This document shows, in pieces, positions 14,709 to 25,187 of a stretch of 64,000 nucleotides of DNA (position 1 is the stretch's first letter; every line of letters starts with the position of its first letter). The notes beneath the pieces are model-generated. The model did no database searches and had not been told where the DNA came from. It saw only the letters and a program-made list of their open reading frames with translations. A program made the position numbers and the translations under genes. The stretch is from Neurospora intermedia (Eukaryota > Ascomycota > Sordariomycetes > Sordariales > Sordariaceae), in the NCBI GenBank assembly GCA_037102815.1, contig BTPP01000004.1:1-64000 (forward strand). Direction: 5' to 3'.

Positions 14709-17700
14709 GTATATTTTTATATTTTTAAAGTATTATTTATAAAATTCTCTTCTATTTTGTATAATATCCTTCTAGGCTCTTTCTAATAGAGTTAGTATTA
14801 AAATAGGCTTCTTCTTTTCCTTTTAGGCTTCCTAAAATTCCGTTTATATAATAAAGTTTACTTAGGTTCCCCTTAACTTTATATTAAGTATAAAAGTTCT
14901 TATATTAATAATTTTAAAGTTTGATAAATCTAACGCCGCTATATAAATTGTAGGTTTAAAGGGTTGAAATATAATACGTTTAATTCTTTCTAGTCGAAGT
15001 ATTATCTAAACTTTCCGTCCGCCGATAACCCTTACCTAAGCTCTAACCTTCTTTATAGCTAGCTTCCTCTCCGGGCCGAATAGTTCCTTAAAGATACCTA
15101 TATAAGTTAGCGGAAATAGAAGTTCTATTATTATTACTTGGCTACCTTTGGGTACTCTTATAATATTGTTAATTTAGTTTAGGAAGTCTTCTTTAGGCTT
15201 ATCTTCTAAATCGTCCTCTAGTTCGTCTTTAGAATCGTTATAAAAGTTTCCTACCCCTTAAGTAGTTTCTTTTAAAAATATTACTACTTTTAAGGGTTAG
15301 TTTATATATATCCCTATATACCTAACGTTTTAAATAATTTTATTAGTTACCTAATCGATATTTAAGTTATAGAATTATAATTATAGCTAGTTTAAAATAA
15401 TTAAATAGTCTATTATTAGGTTAGTTATAAAGAATTAAATAGTTTCTTTATATTTATTAATATATATAATTATTTTAATATACTAATCTACCTATTCTTT
15501 AAAAATGTTATTTACTAAATATAATAATTTTAATATTTCTAATATTCTAAGTTCAAAATAAGCCTTTTTGGTAAATAATTAGTCGATAAATACTTTCCCT
15601 AAGTACTCTAAGTCGATTAGAGATATATATTGTACTTTTTTATTACGCTAGTAATATAAAAAATATATAGAAAGAAGGGTTGTATTTTATTTATAGAATT
15701 CTAAGCTACTTAATTTAAGTAGTTCTATTCTCTAATAATTAAAAGTACGAACGTTAAATCCGTTCGTCCCCTTCCTTCTTCTTTATATCCCTAAATACCT
15801 TAGAGTACGATTTAACCCTAGGGTTTACTATTTCCTTACTAAACGGGAGCTACGGCCGTAGCGGTAGTTAGAATTGGGGCTAGGGCTACTAGGACTACCG
15901 GAGCCGGGTTAACTATATTTACTATAGTACGGTTTGTAATAGGTACGCTAGCGCTAAACCTTTAATATATTATAATATTTAGGCCTAAGCGGTTGGCTTA
16001 TTTACTTTAGGTATTATAATTAGTATTACTTTTATAATCTTTGGTTAAATATTTTCCTTTATTATAGTTTATATAATAACCCTTATTATAGCGTTCTTAA
16101 AGGATATTTCTATAGATTTTTATAAATTTTATATAATCAATATTTATAGAGTTAGAGTCCTTCTATCTATTACTATTATTATAACCGCTATTACTCCTAC
16201 TATTATTACTATTATTATTATTATTACTACTACTAGTAGTAGCCTAAATAGTATTATTGCAAAGCGACGCCCTAGTGTACGCTTTTGTAATATTATAAAA
16301 TAAAATTAACTAACCCTTCTAATTATTATATTCTAGCTAAATAGAGTAATATAAAACCGAATTAGCTAAAGATTTAAATATTTTTTAGTATAGGAGGCGG
16401 ACCTTTATAATTATATTATAATTATATCGGTCTACTAACGAAACGAACTTAGCCTTGAAATTTTTGTAATTAGAATATTTTCTAATTTATTTAAAGTTTA
16501 GTAACTCCTTTTCCGCAATAATTACTAAGTTTTTTTATTTATAATATTTGTTTAAATATACTAAGAACTCCTCGCTTATTTTCTATTTCTAATAGATTGA
16601 ATAGTACGGGTTATTGAGGATAAATTAATAATATTTATTAATATTAATTTTAGCTTCGCTATTTAGGTAAATTATAATATAAAGGAGTTTAAATAGTTCG
16701 TCGGGGAATTTGTATTTATTTATTAATTAACGGTTGTAGATAGCTAAATTTTAAGTACTATAAGTATTGTAGTATTTAATTATATTAGTATCTTTACTAT
16801 TAAAATACTTAGGGTCCTTATAAAGTATTTTATAGTAGTAATTGCCCGAAGGGATAGGTTGAAAAGGGGGAATATTAAGATTTCTAATACTAAAGTTTCC
16901 TCTACCGTCGTTAGGGCTTCCGGGACCGTTGGGGAATCTTCTACTTCTAGGATTGTTGTTTATACTAGGGACGCCTATATCCGATCCTCTAGGGCTGCTA
17001 TTACTAGGACCGCCGCTTATAATATTAGAGCCGAAGTCGGTTCTCTTATCCAATCTTTTAGGGCTACTATTATTAAAAATACTGCCTACTTTATTAGGGA
17101 TGCTACTTATATCGCGGAGGACTTCCTTTATTTTGTCTTTAATTGTAGTTTGGAATTTAGTTCGATTCTTTACTATTTTAATTTCCTTTAAATTACTTTC
17201 GGTAATAAAAATAATTTCTTTTATAAAGTAAAAGTCTTTATAGAGGGTCTCAATTTCCTTTTATATTTTAATTAGTTCCTCCTATACGATTTTGGCTGCG
17301 ATACGGATATTATTATATTCCTTTTTTACTTTATTGGACGTAGTATTAATTGTATTTAATAGGTTGAGGATAGTTTAGTAGTCGGTTTTTTTACTCTCGA
17401 TAATTTTAATTATATTATTTTCGTAGGCCGTTTTTTCCTTCTTTATATTAAATAACTTATATTCTAGAATAATATTATCTTTAAAAATTTAATTATACTA
17501 GTTCTATAGAACCTTCAATTAGTCTACGAATTGCTTTTTAATATTCTTGAATTTATCGATACGATTATTAATTACTCCTATTTCTTAGCTGGTCTTCTTA
17601 ATATAAGCTTCGGTATTGCGTTTGTAATCCCTAAATTTCTCCTATTTAGTAGTAATATTTTTATTGAATAGTTTAATCTTTTTATTAAAGTAGTATAGAA

Positions 17701-18160
17701 ATTTTATAACTTCCTCGTATTTCCTAACTTACTTTGCGAAATTAAGTAAGACCCGAAGGCCGATATTAGAATTATTACTGTAAATTACGAATAATATATT
17801 GAAGCTTTTAAATAATAAAGGGAATACTATAACGAAGTTGATTTAACCGCCCTAATCTTAATTATTAAATATTTTATTTAAATAAACGACTAGATTAATA
17901 ATTTATTAATAATTAAAGAAAGAAATAATCTATACCGTATTATACAATATAATAATTGTACCTTCGTTATTCTTAAATATTTATTTACTTTCTTAGGGTC
18001 GATTCTAATATTATTAGAGTCTCTAATTCGTTATTAGCGATTGTACGATTCGCCGAAGAGTAAATCTCGCGAGAACTACTTTACTACGTTAACCTCTATT
18101 AAATTTAGTTTGACCGAAATTACTTATTACGCTTTAATACGAAGGTTAGGTATAATAAAG

Positions 18161-18393
18161 TATTACGGGGCGCGAGTAAGTACTAAAGTAGGACTTTAAT
18201 TGTTGTACGAGGAATAGGAAGAGAATCTTATACGTATACGAGAACTATATAGGGCAAGCTGTGGATCTAATATACGGACTATAGCACGTATGTACGTAAC
18301 TGCTGTACTGCACCCAGACAGCTGCAAGCTGGCTGCACTACTATAGTATAACACCCATCTATATATAGGAATATAGTAGTAATGCCTGTGATA
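18161..18393 (-). repeat. 5' LTR of outer Gypsy element
   Basis: 233 bp from 'tattacggggcgcgag' to 'aatgcctgtgata', the same orientation as the LTR at 2,012-2,244. It is followed by agagg (18,394-18,398), the second half of the outer target duplication. Confidence 0.93.
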
Positions 18394-18398
18394 AGAGG

Positions 18399-19540
18399 TA
18401 AGGAGTTAAGGCGGTATAAGTTTTTAATATTAAAAAGCGGGAGTGAATCTCAATCTATATATTAATTAAATCCTTTTTGAAAGTTTGTTTAAAAGAATTT
18501 ATATTTATACTTCTATTAAATTTGGAAAACTTAGATTTTTTACTGATATCCGTAATTAATTCGAAGTATAAGGTGCCTACCTTCTATTTATTAAAAGTTT
18601 GGGCTAATTAATTAGTTTTAATAAGGATATTATTCTAGATTCCGTTTATAACTTCCTTATATTCGAAGTTTTCGATATAAGGGAGTACGTTTTGTATATA
18701 AATATATTTAAAATTTTAGATTGAATAATATTTAAATAGTAGGTTATTAAGGTCGGGCTCGATATAGTATTTAGAGTTGCAATTAATAGTTTCCGATAAG
18801 GATTTTTCGTCTTTAGGGGGTAATAATTTAGATGAGAGTCCTATAGCTTCGATTAATACGTAATGTAAATGTGTATTATTGAATTAATTTTTACGCCGGT
18901 TTAAGATTATTTTAGTATTATTAGTAAATTTGATTTATTTAAAGCGAAGATTAAGGGATATATATATTTGCTTATCTTTAGGTTGGACTGGCGTTAAGGT
19001 TATATTAGGTATTTTCTTTATACGAGATTCCGTAGGCGAAAGGGGGTCGTTATAGTTGAGTTCGTTAATAGAGTCGTTATTGTAGGCTTTATTTAAGAAG
19101 TATAAGGATTCTTTATTATTATTACTGTTATCGGCGGGTAGGTTGGGTTTAATAGGCGACTTTAGGGCGCTACCCGTAGGTTTACGCGTAGGCGATCGCG
19201 CTATAATAATTTAATAGGGTTAATTAGAGAGTAATAGGGTCGTAGAATAGTTATCGCGATATATGCTTTGAAGTACGATTTGTATACGGGTTGTAGGGTT
19301 ATTAATAATCGTCTTCGGCAAACTCGGAGTATATACGAATCTCTTAATATCGTAGGGTTCGTACGCGACGGGGTTGTTCGGTAGGATATTTTATAATGTC
19401 CCTATTATAGAGGTTAGTTTTACTAAAGTATAATAGTATAATTCTAGATATAAGTAGGGCTGGGTTAAAAGAAGTCGATTTAAATAAATTAGTAAAGTTA
19501 AAGAGTAGAAGAGAGGAAACGGCTAAAGGCCGGCACAAGT
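18399..19540 (-). mobile_element. Decayed retroelement gag region (layer 0, right part)
   Basis: AT-rich broken sequence resuming after the outer Gypsy element. It reads on the same strand as 180-2,011, consistent with one older element split by the insertion. Minus-strand frames between about 18,900 and 19,400 are rich in Pro, Asn, Ser and Lys, as in the front part of a fungal Gag, but no named domain is recognisable. Decay is heavy. The right limit is set only by the change to GC-richer sequence near 19,540. Confidence 0.45.
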
Positions 19541-19807
19541 GCGGGAGCCTTATATAGGTAGACCGCGGTTCTGCTGGACCTTACCGCTTCCGGTGGGGTC
19601 AACCTGTCTATCGCGACAGCGATAACAGTGGGTGCACCTGTCTGGGCATAGCACCAGCCAGTGCCATAACAGCCGGTAGGAATGGAGAAGCTTATATACT
19701 TCGTTCTACTAGCCTTAATTGCCCAGACCGGTTGTATATATAAATACAACAGGTTGTATATCCGGGCGGTGGTGCGACCGGGCATGGCACCTGCTAGTGC
19801 TATAATA
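19541..19807. other. GC-richer island at the edge of the AT-rich zone, with a repeated motif
   Basis: This 270-bp block is visibly richer in GC than both sides. It holds two imperfect copies of a 27-28 bp motif, at 19,644-19,671 ('gggcatagcaccagccagtg...') and 19,780-19,807 ('ggcatggcacctgctagtgc...'), about 136 bp apart and in the same orientation. On the minus strand both copies begin TRTTATRGCAC, so they could be LTR-like starts or tandem leader motifs of the layer-0 element. No gene is supported; the open stretches here are short. Confidence 0.4.
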
Positions 19808-20462
19808 AATAGAACCTAGCCTTTAAATAAAAAGTATACTTATATCTACATACTAAAGAATATTAAAATATAATAATCAAATTACAATTAAGTATTTTTA
19901 CCTTATATTAGAAATAATAGGAAATTTGGACCCCTCTCTAATGGGTATCCAAATACGTTGGAAACCCCCTAACAATTGTCGGCGACGGTGCGGGGTAACT
20001 AGGTATAGAGGTTGTAGATGCTCTTAGACCGATGACGTCTGCGCAACTCTTCCCGCTTCCAATATTGAGAGGCAACTTCAACGGCCCCCGCGACATGTGA
20101 TTCGTTTGCAACCAGTCCGCAGCTTCCAAACTGTTCAGGTGGTCGTCCCGGAAACACGAACATTGCGCAAAACCTGAAATCGCTGGTTGTACCGACTCGG
20201 ACTCGATTGCACTCGAAGAAATGGGCTGAACGCTACATCTCGCCGTCTGGGCGTGACGCGCCCATTACCCTTCGCCTCTCCGTCACTGCGTCATCCTCTT
20301 ACTCGACATCCATTATACCGTTTTCGCTTCCTCATCTATCCTAGGCCCATCCCACCACGTTATCCAGCTATCGGCGATACCCTGATACCTACCTACCGAT
20401 TAATTGAAGCCTTTGCTTCTGCCGTCACATTTCGCTCTCGTGTCTTCAAAAAATCTTCCATC
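19808..20462. other. Transition from AT-rich subtelomere to unique DNA
   Basis: Positions 19,808-19,960 are AT-rich spacer with no feature. From about 19,970 the composition changes for good to ordinary GC-richer sequence. The last 490 bases are the upstream region of the esterase gene, with C/T-rich patches near 20,270-20,350 as in many fungal leaders. No TATA box stands out. Confidence 0.5.
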
Positions 20463-22524
20463 ATGACGAAGCGCATCCTGCTGCTGTGCTTTATCCATGG
20501 CTTCAAGGTCTGCTTCTCTTATTCTGAAGACGGTTCCCCATCCCCTCGTGGTAGCAGCACACAGTTTCGCTAACCCATCCCGCAACAGGGAGACGACGAC
20601 ACCTTTCGCGATTTCCCAAAGCACCTCAAAGATACTGTCACGAGCAACCTCGTCGACCACCACGTGGCGTCCGTCGTCTATCCCAAGTACGAGACCAAAG
20701 GAGAGCTGGCCCAGACCACCGAAGCTTTCCTAGAATGGTACGCAAACAAGCACACAAAACAGGCGCTGTGGTGTCAGCAACTGACGGTCAATAGGCTGAA
20801 GGAGCGGGTGATGGAACTTCGAAAGGAACATCTGCAAGCACCATGGCCTCCCACCGACCGAAATGTCGGCGTGATTCTAGTTGCACACTCGATGGGGTAT
20901 GTCCGCGACTTGTCCCTTTCCGTACTTCTGCGGTACCTTACTAACCTCCTACAGCGGTTTTGTTGCAAGTGACACCCTCTTTCGCATTCTCGATAAACGC
21001 CGCCGCAACGCCGACCCCGAAAACCCGGCCGGTCCCATTTTCCCCATGATACAAGGCATCCTCGCCTTCGACACTCCCTACAATGGTCTAGCACGGTCCA
21101 TGTTCGTCTACGGCGCTTTCTCGAACTACCAAAAGGTTTCCAATGTCTTCAACGTCATGACGGCGCTCACTGCTGCCGCCCCAGCTACACTTGCGAGTCT
21201 CGCCTCGAAGCGCACAGCTGTGGCCGCTACCAAGGCCGTTTCCCGCAGCATATCGGTTCCCCGGCGATCGCACCCAGCGCTCAAGGCGTGGCAGCTGATT
21301 GCTGTGCGTACAGGGACGGTGGGTGTCATTGCTGCCGGTGGTGTGGCGGCCTTTATGCACAGAAAACAGATCCTCGAGGGCATGCGCACGGTCAAGAACC
21401 TAAAGAAGGAGGATGTGGTCCAGGGATATCAGCAAAGCGTCGATGCGCTCGGTCAGGGGCTGGCATACATCAACCGTGGCAATGTCGGACAGTCCTTCGC
21501 ATGGCTGTCTGATCACTTTACCTTTGTCGGGGCTCTACTGAAGCAAAACGAGCTGAATCGACGGCTGGAAAGATTAGCTGCTGTGAAGGGAGTTGGGATC
21601 AAGGACATTTATGCGTCTCTTGGAGAAAATGGGTACTGGAGTGGTGGTTACTTTGTGCCCGAGAGAACATTCTGTGCCATACCCGGCGAGGGACAGCCGT
21701 GCAATGGGCTCTTTAGCAGGCATGTCATTTCCGAGGCCAAGGATGAGATTGAAGCACATGTCAACCTCTTCAAGCCGGAGAAAAACAGGGGCTACGAAAG
21801 AATGACTAACGAAGCTGCCCAACTGGTTATCAACTGGTTCAAGGACGAGACTGACATCTGGGACGACCCCAAATTCGCCGAGCCAGTCGAGCCTGAGACT
21901 GCCGAGACAGAGGAGATTGCCAAAGCGATCGATGAAGCAGACCAAGAAGCGAAGACTGCGGAGGAGAAGGTCAAGGAGGCTGAGAAGAAGATGGGCGAAG
22001 AACTCAACGAGGGCGACTCTGACGACGATGGCGTTCCCGACGAGTCACCTATCGACATTGCCGCTGCCGCTTCGCTTGTGCCTTTGCCTGACGACCTTGA
22101 AGACGCGGAGGATGACAACGGCACTGCCGACACCGACAAGAAAAAAACCATCAGCGAGCAGAAGCAGGCCTACATGCGACACTTGTTTGGTGTCGCCCAG
22201 CAAACAGGTACCAACATCCGTTCCTATCTTCCATCCAAGCTGCCCGAGATGCCAGAGTGGGAGATGCCCAAAGTTTCCATGCCCAGCGTTAGTATGCCGA
22301 GCATGCCAGGCATACCAAACATACCGAGCATCGGAAAGTACAGTCTTTGGGGTTCCAAGAAGTCAGAGACGTCCCAGTCGTCGGAGACAGAGGTCAAACC
22401 GGACACCAGCACCGACAGGACTGATGCCGCGGATGCAAAGTCTGTGATAGAGACACCAGACACTGCGACTCATAAGATCTTGTCACCCAAGGCGGAGATG
22501 GCCGATGCTCCTGGGAGTGCCTAA
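20463..22524 (+). CDS. DUF676-type putative serine esterase (lipase-like alpha/beta hydrolase), 640 aa
   Basis: Three exons by splice signals: 20,463-20,507, 20,589-20,896 and 20,955-22,524; the introns are 81 and 58 nt. The first intron has an uncommon GTCTGC donor but a good CTAAC branch and CAG acceptor, and splicing restores the family-like N-terminus CFIHGFKGDDDTF. Exon 2-3 joining gives ILVAHSMGGFVASD, with the nucleophile Ser about residue 116. This fits the DUF676 group of alpha/beta hydrolases. A hydrophobic stretch at about residues 231-252 may be a membrane anchor. The C-terminal third is a Glu/Asp/Ala-rich, probably coiled segment, then a short Met-Pro-Ser repeat (MPSVSMPSMPGIPNIPSI) and a Ser/Thr tail. 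The substrate is unknown. It is the first gene from the telomere. Confidence 0.85.
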
Positions 22525-23784
22525 TGGGAGATATCAAGAAACGTGTTGGTAATGGTCAATACCTACTCAGGACATTGCCATCAATGGTGGGTAGGATTCT
22601 ACGGTAGGTATGCAGATATCCTTGCCCCGGTTGGGGATCTCGCTTGGGACTGATGACATGATACCCCAGTCAATAATTCATGCTTGTCTGTTGCAACTTC
22701 GTCCTGCTGGGCTGGCGCATGCTGGTACGGTTGTCATTTGTTTTCACGAACACGATTCGCCTTTCTCTGCATCCCTTTTTTCTTTGCTCTTGATGTTCCC
22801 CATGCAGGAAAACCCAGCTCACCTCTCAGCGTCCTCGACTAAGCCCGATGTTCCGGGTCTCACTTGCGGTATTTCTTTCTCGCACAGATACGCTTCATAT
22901 TGGTGTCGCAGTGATTGGTGTTGATTTTGCTTAGTGTACTCTCGCGCTCGGCGTCTTATTCCGAAATAGGAAGTTGGCGATGCTTTCATGGCGGGGAAGA
23001 ACCTCAAGGGGAAACTGGGTGCGGGGTGTAACTGATTGTCAACGATCTAACCTGTGAGGGCGCATGCCACGATGATACTTGACACCGATAGAGTGATGCA
23101 GATCATTGGGAAACAGGAAAAGGAAGTTCGTTTCTCTCCACACTTTCCATCCCACGATCCCCTGAGATTGCCGCGTGCATACGTGATGGAACAGATGGAG
23201 AGATGCGTGGCCTTATCGCGGTTATCTACTGGTCGACTAGCTGGCCAATCCCAAATAGGCACTTATACATCACCCCCGAATGCGACAGAAGGCCAAGATC
23301 GGCAAGGGGTTGGAGCTGGGTTCTGTGGATGTTTCGGGGTTGTACTGCATCGGCAATGGCTGAGTTGTTATAGCAAGTTAATGGGCATCGTACTGGGCAT
23401 TGGACGGTCGGGGCGGATTTGCATATCGAGAGTCTATCTGAGGAGCGAATCAGGGGTCTTGGTCCCTCCCATGTTTTCGCTATTTGCGTTTCACGCTAGA
23501 TACCGAAAGTGAAGGTCGAAAGAGATGTGCATTAATGGTTCCTAATGGTTGGCGGTTCGTGCCTGATTTCGTGTTACCCTAGGTGTGCATATCGTGCAGG
23601 TGGACGAAGTGCAACGTATCCGGGAGGGTTGCAGGACGTTGCTTGTTGACTTTGATGAACGCAGGGGAACCATGCGGGGAGTTATAAGGACTCTGCGATC
23701 TGCTGTCGATGTTTCGTGATCTTCATCTTCCACTCACGCCTCTCTATCCGACAACCCAGGAATACCAAGGAGATCTTTGACAAG
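22525..23784. other. Intergenic, esterase to HNH nuclease
   Basis: 1.26 kb with no supported gene. Short open frames occur (for example 23,054-23,512) but lack recognisable motifs or fungal-style codon choice. The last 150 bases before the nuclease ATG are C/T-rich and are the likely promoter and leader. Confidence 0.5.
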
Positions 23785-24536
23785 ATGAAGTCCTTCATTG
23801 TTGCTTCCCTGTTGGCGGCCGCCTCGTCGGTTCTTGCGGCTCCGGCTCCTATGCCCACCCCTGTACGTTTATCCTCCCCGCTCATTCCCGCCAGAGGAGC
23901 TTTGAGACTGACCATCACAGCCCGGTATTCCCACTGCCGCCAACGCCAAGACCCAGCTCGCCAGCTTGACCGTCAAGCCCTACGTTGACGACGGCAAGTA
24001 CAAGCGTGATCTGTTCCCCACCTGGATTACCATCTCTGGTACTTGCAACACCCGGTATGTTCCGAGCATCTCCACGTTTTGTGTCACCCCCTTCCAGTCG
24101 TATCACATCCACTAATACACCTGCCAGCGAGTACGTCCTCAAGCGTGACGGCACCAACGTCGTTACCAACTCCGCTTGCTCGGCTACCAGCGGTACCTGG
24201 GCCTCTCCCTACGACGGTGGTGTCTGGACCGCCGCCTCTGACGTCGATATCGACCACATGGTCCCTCTCAAGAACGCCTGGGTGTCCGGTGCCAACGCCT
24301 GGACCACCAGCAAGCGCCAGCAGTTTGCCAACGACATCAACTCGCCCCAGCTGTGGGCTGTCACCGACAACGTCAACCAGTCCAAGTCCGACAAGAGCCC
24401 CGACGCTTGGAAGCCCCCTCTTACCAGCTTCTACTGCACTTATGCTAAGGCCTGGGTGCAAGTCAAGTATACCTGGGCTTTGGCCATCACCAGCGCCGAG
24501 AAGTCTGCTCTAACTAGCATGTTGAATACATGCTAG
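23785..24536 (+). CDS. Secreted HNH-family nuclease (DUF1524/GmrSD C-terminal type), 206 aa
   Basis: Exons 23,785-23,862, 23,921-24,054 and 24,128-24,536 (introns of 58 and 73 nt, GTACGT and GTATGT donors). The first exon encodes a clear signal peptide, with hydrophobic core FIVASLLAAASSVLAA. The mature protein carries the DUF1524 signature DIDHMVPLKNAW, with the catalytic His about residue 114, followed by RQQFAND and NQSKSDKSPDAWKP, the conserved Asn/Lys/Trp elements of this fold. Four cysteines (in TCNTR, SACSA, FYCTY and the final Cys) could make two disulfides, as in exported fungal proteins. It probably degrades extracellular DNA or RNA for nutrient use or competition; this is inference. 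The gene is convergent with the CBM1 gene. Confidence 0.9.
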
Positions 24537-25187
24537 GATAAGGGGAACGGGGGAGGCAACGGGGGTGATCAGGGGAAAGGGAAGCAGAAGAGTGGTGCTG
24601 GGATGATGGCGGTTCCGTGGTGGATGGGAACATGGGTTGCACTGGCATGGTTATAGTCAGCCTTTTGAAAAGGACAAGCAACGGTAGAGGTATACATTGG
24701 TTAGATACCTCTAGAGGTATGAAAACGTAATGTATACCAGGAAAGTTGACATAAGGTCTTAAACTTCCTACTAACAAACAAACCAGTACTGGACTATACA
24801 ATACCGACCTACCCATTCTACAACTCGTGCTTCTGGACCTGGAGGCTCTGGAGCATCCGGTAGCACGTCGATCCTCCTAGGATGCTTTCCATGTTCAGGT
24901 ATTATCACTTCCTTCTCAGTGGGATGGCCGCACTTGCAGGTCCAAGAAGGGGACATTGGAGTTGTAGGTTTAATTGCCAGTAACGACTTGATAGACGGAC
25001 AGGTATCTTACGTAGAGGTAGTGGTGATATGTGCATGTATAACTGTAAATATGTACAACGAAAATTGGCTTGCAGCATGTGGTAATACCTCTGGGTCTGC
25101 CTATACCTTGTCTTCTCATCCGATGTAGACTAGGTAGAGGTAACTGACGTTCCACTTGCAGACCATTGGCGTCCAATGTTCAACCTC
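24537..25187. other. Convergent intergenic spacer with palindrome and repeat end
   Basis: 650 bp between two converging genes. It holds a perfect 14-bp palindrome (tacctctagaggta, 24,706-24,719), four other or overlapping copies of the TAGAGGTA octamer, and one copy of the dispersed CAGTCCAGTACTGG repeat end. No gene seen. Confidence 0.6.
24741..24796 (+). repeat. Dispersed inverted-repeat-element end (solo copy)
   Basis: This 56-bp segment matches 58,044-58,093 in the same orientation and 47,797-47,852 in reverse. The shared core is 'aacaaacaaaccagtact' with flanks 'gaaagttgacat' and 'ggactatac'. It ends next to a TA, as expected for a Tc1/mariner-like terminus. No partner end was found nearby. 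Confidence 0.6.

Larger units (their letters stand above)
2012..18393 (-). mobile_element. Outer Ty3/Gypsy LTR retrotransposon, full length, broken, split by an inner copy
   Basis: The 5' LTR is at 18,161-18,393 and the 3' LTR at 2,012-2,244, both 233 bp and in minus orientation, flanked by the duplication agagg. Without the inner copy (6,521-14,708) and its 5-bp duplication the element is about 8,189 bp, against 8,188 bp for the inner one. The gag/protease half lies at 14,714-18,160 and the polymerase half (reverse transcriptase, RNase H, integrase and tail) at 2,245-6,515, both on the minus strand. The best-kept gag stretch, 16,751-17,053, is clearly homologous to 7,861-8,163 of the inner copy. 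The body carries very many breaks, mainly in the TpA-rich style of RIP. It predates the inner copy. Confidence 0.93.

Noticed and set aside
1-19960. Search for a telomere-linked RecQ helicase or other subtelomeric gene
   Set aside because: All coding remains in this zone fit retroelement parts; no helicase motif was seen on either strand.
20187-20573. Open frame of 128 codons overlapping the esterase start
   Set aside because: It only extends the true first exon upstream and reads through the intron; the spliced form from the ATG at 20,463 gives the conserved hydrolase N-terminus.
23054-23512. 152-codon open frame between the esterase and nuclease genes
   Set aside because: No motif, no fungal-like composition, no splice partners; probably chance.
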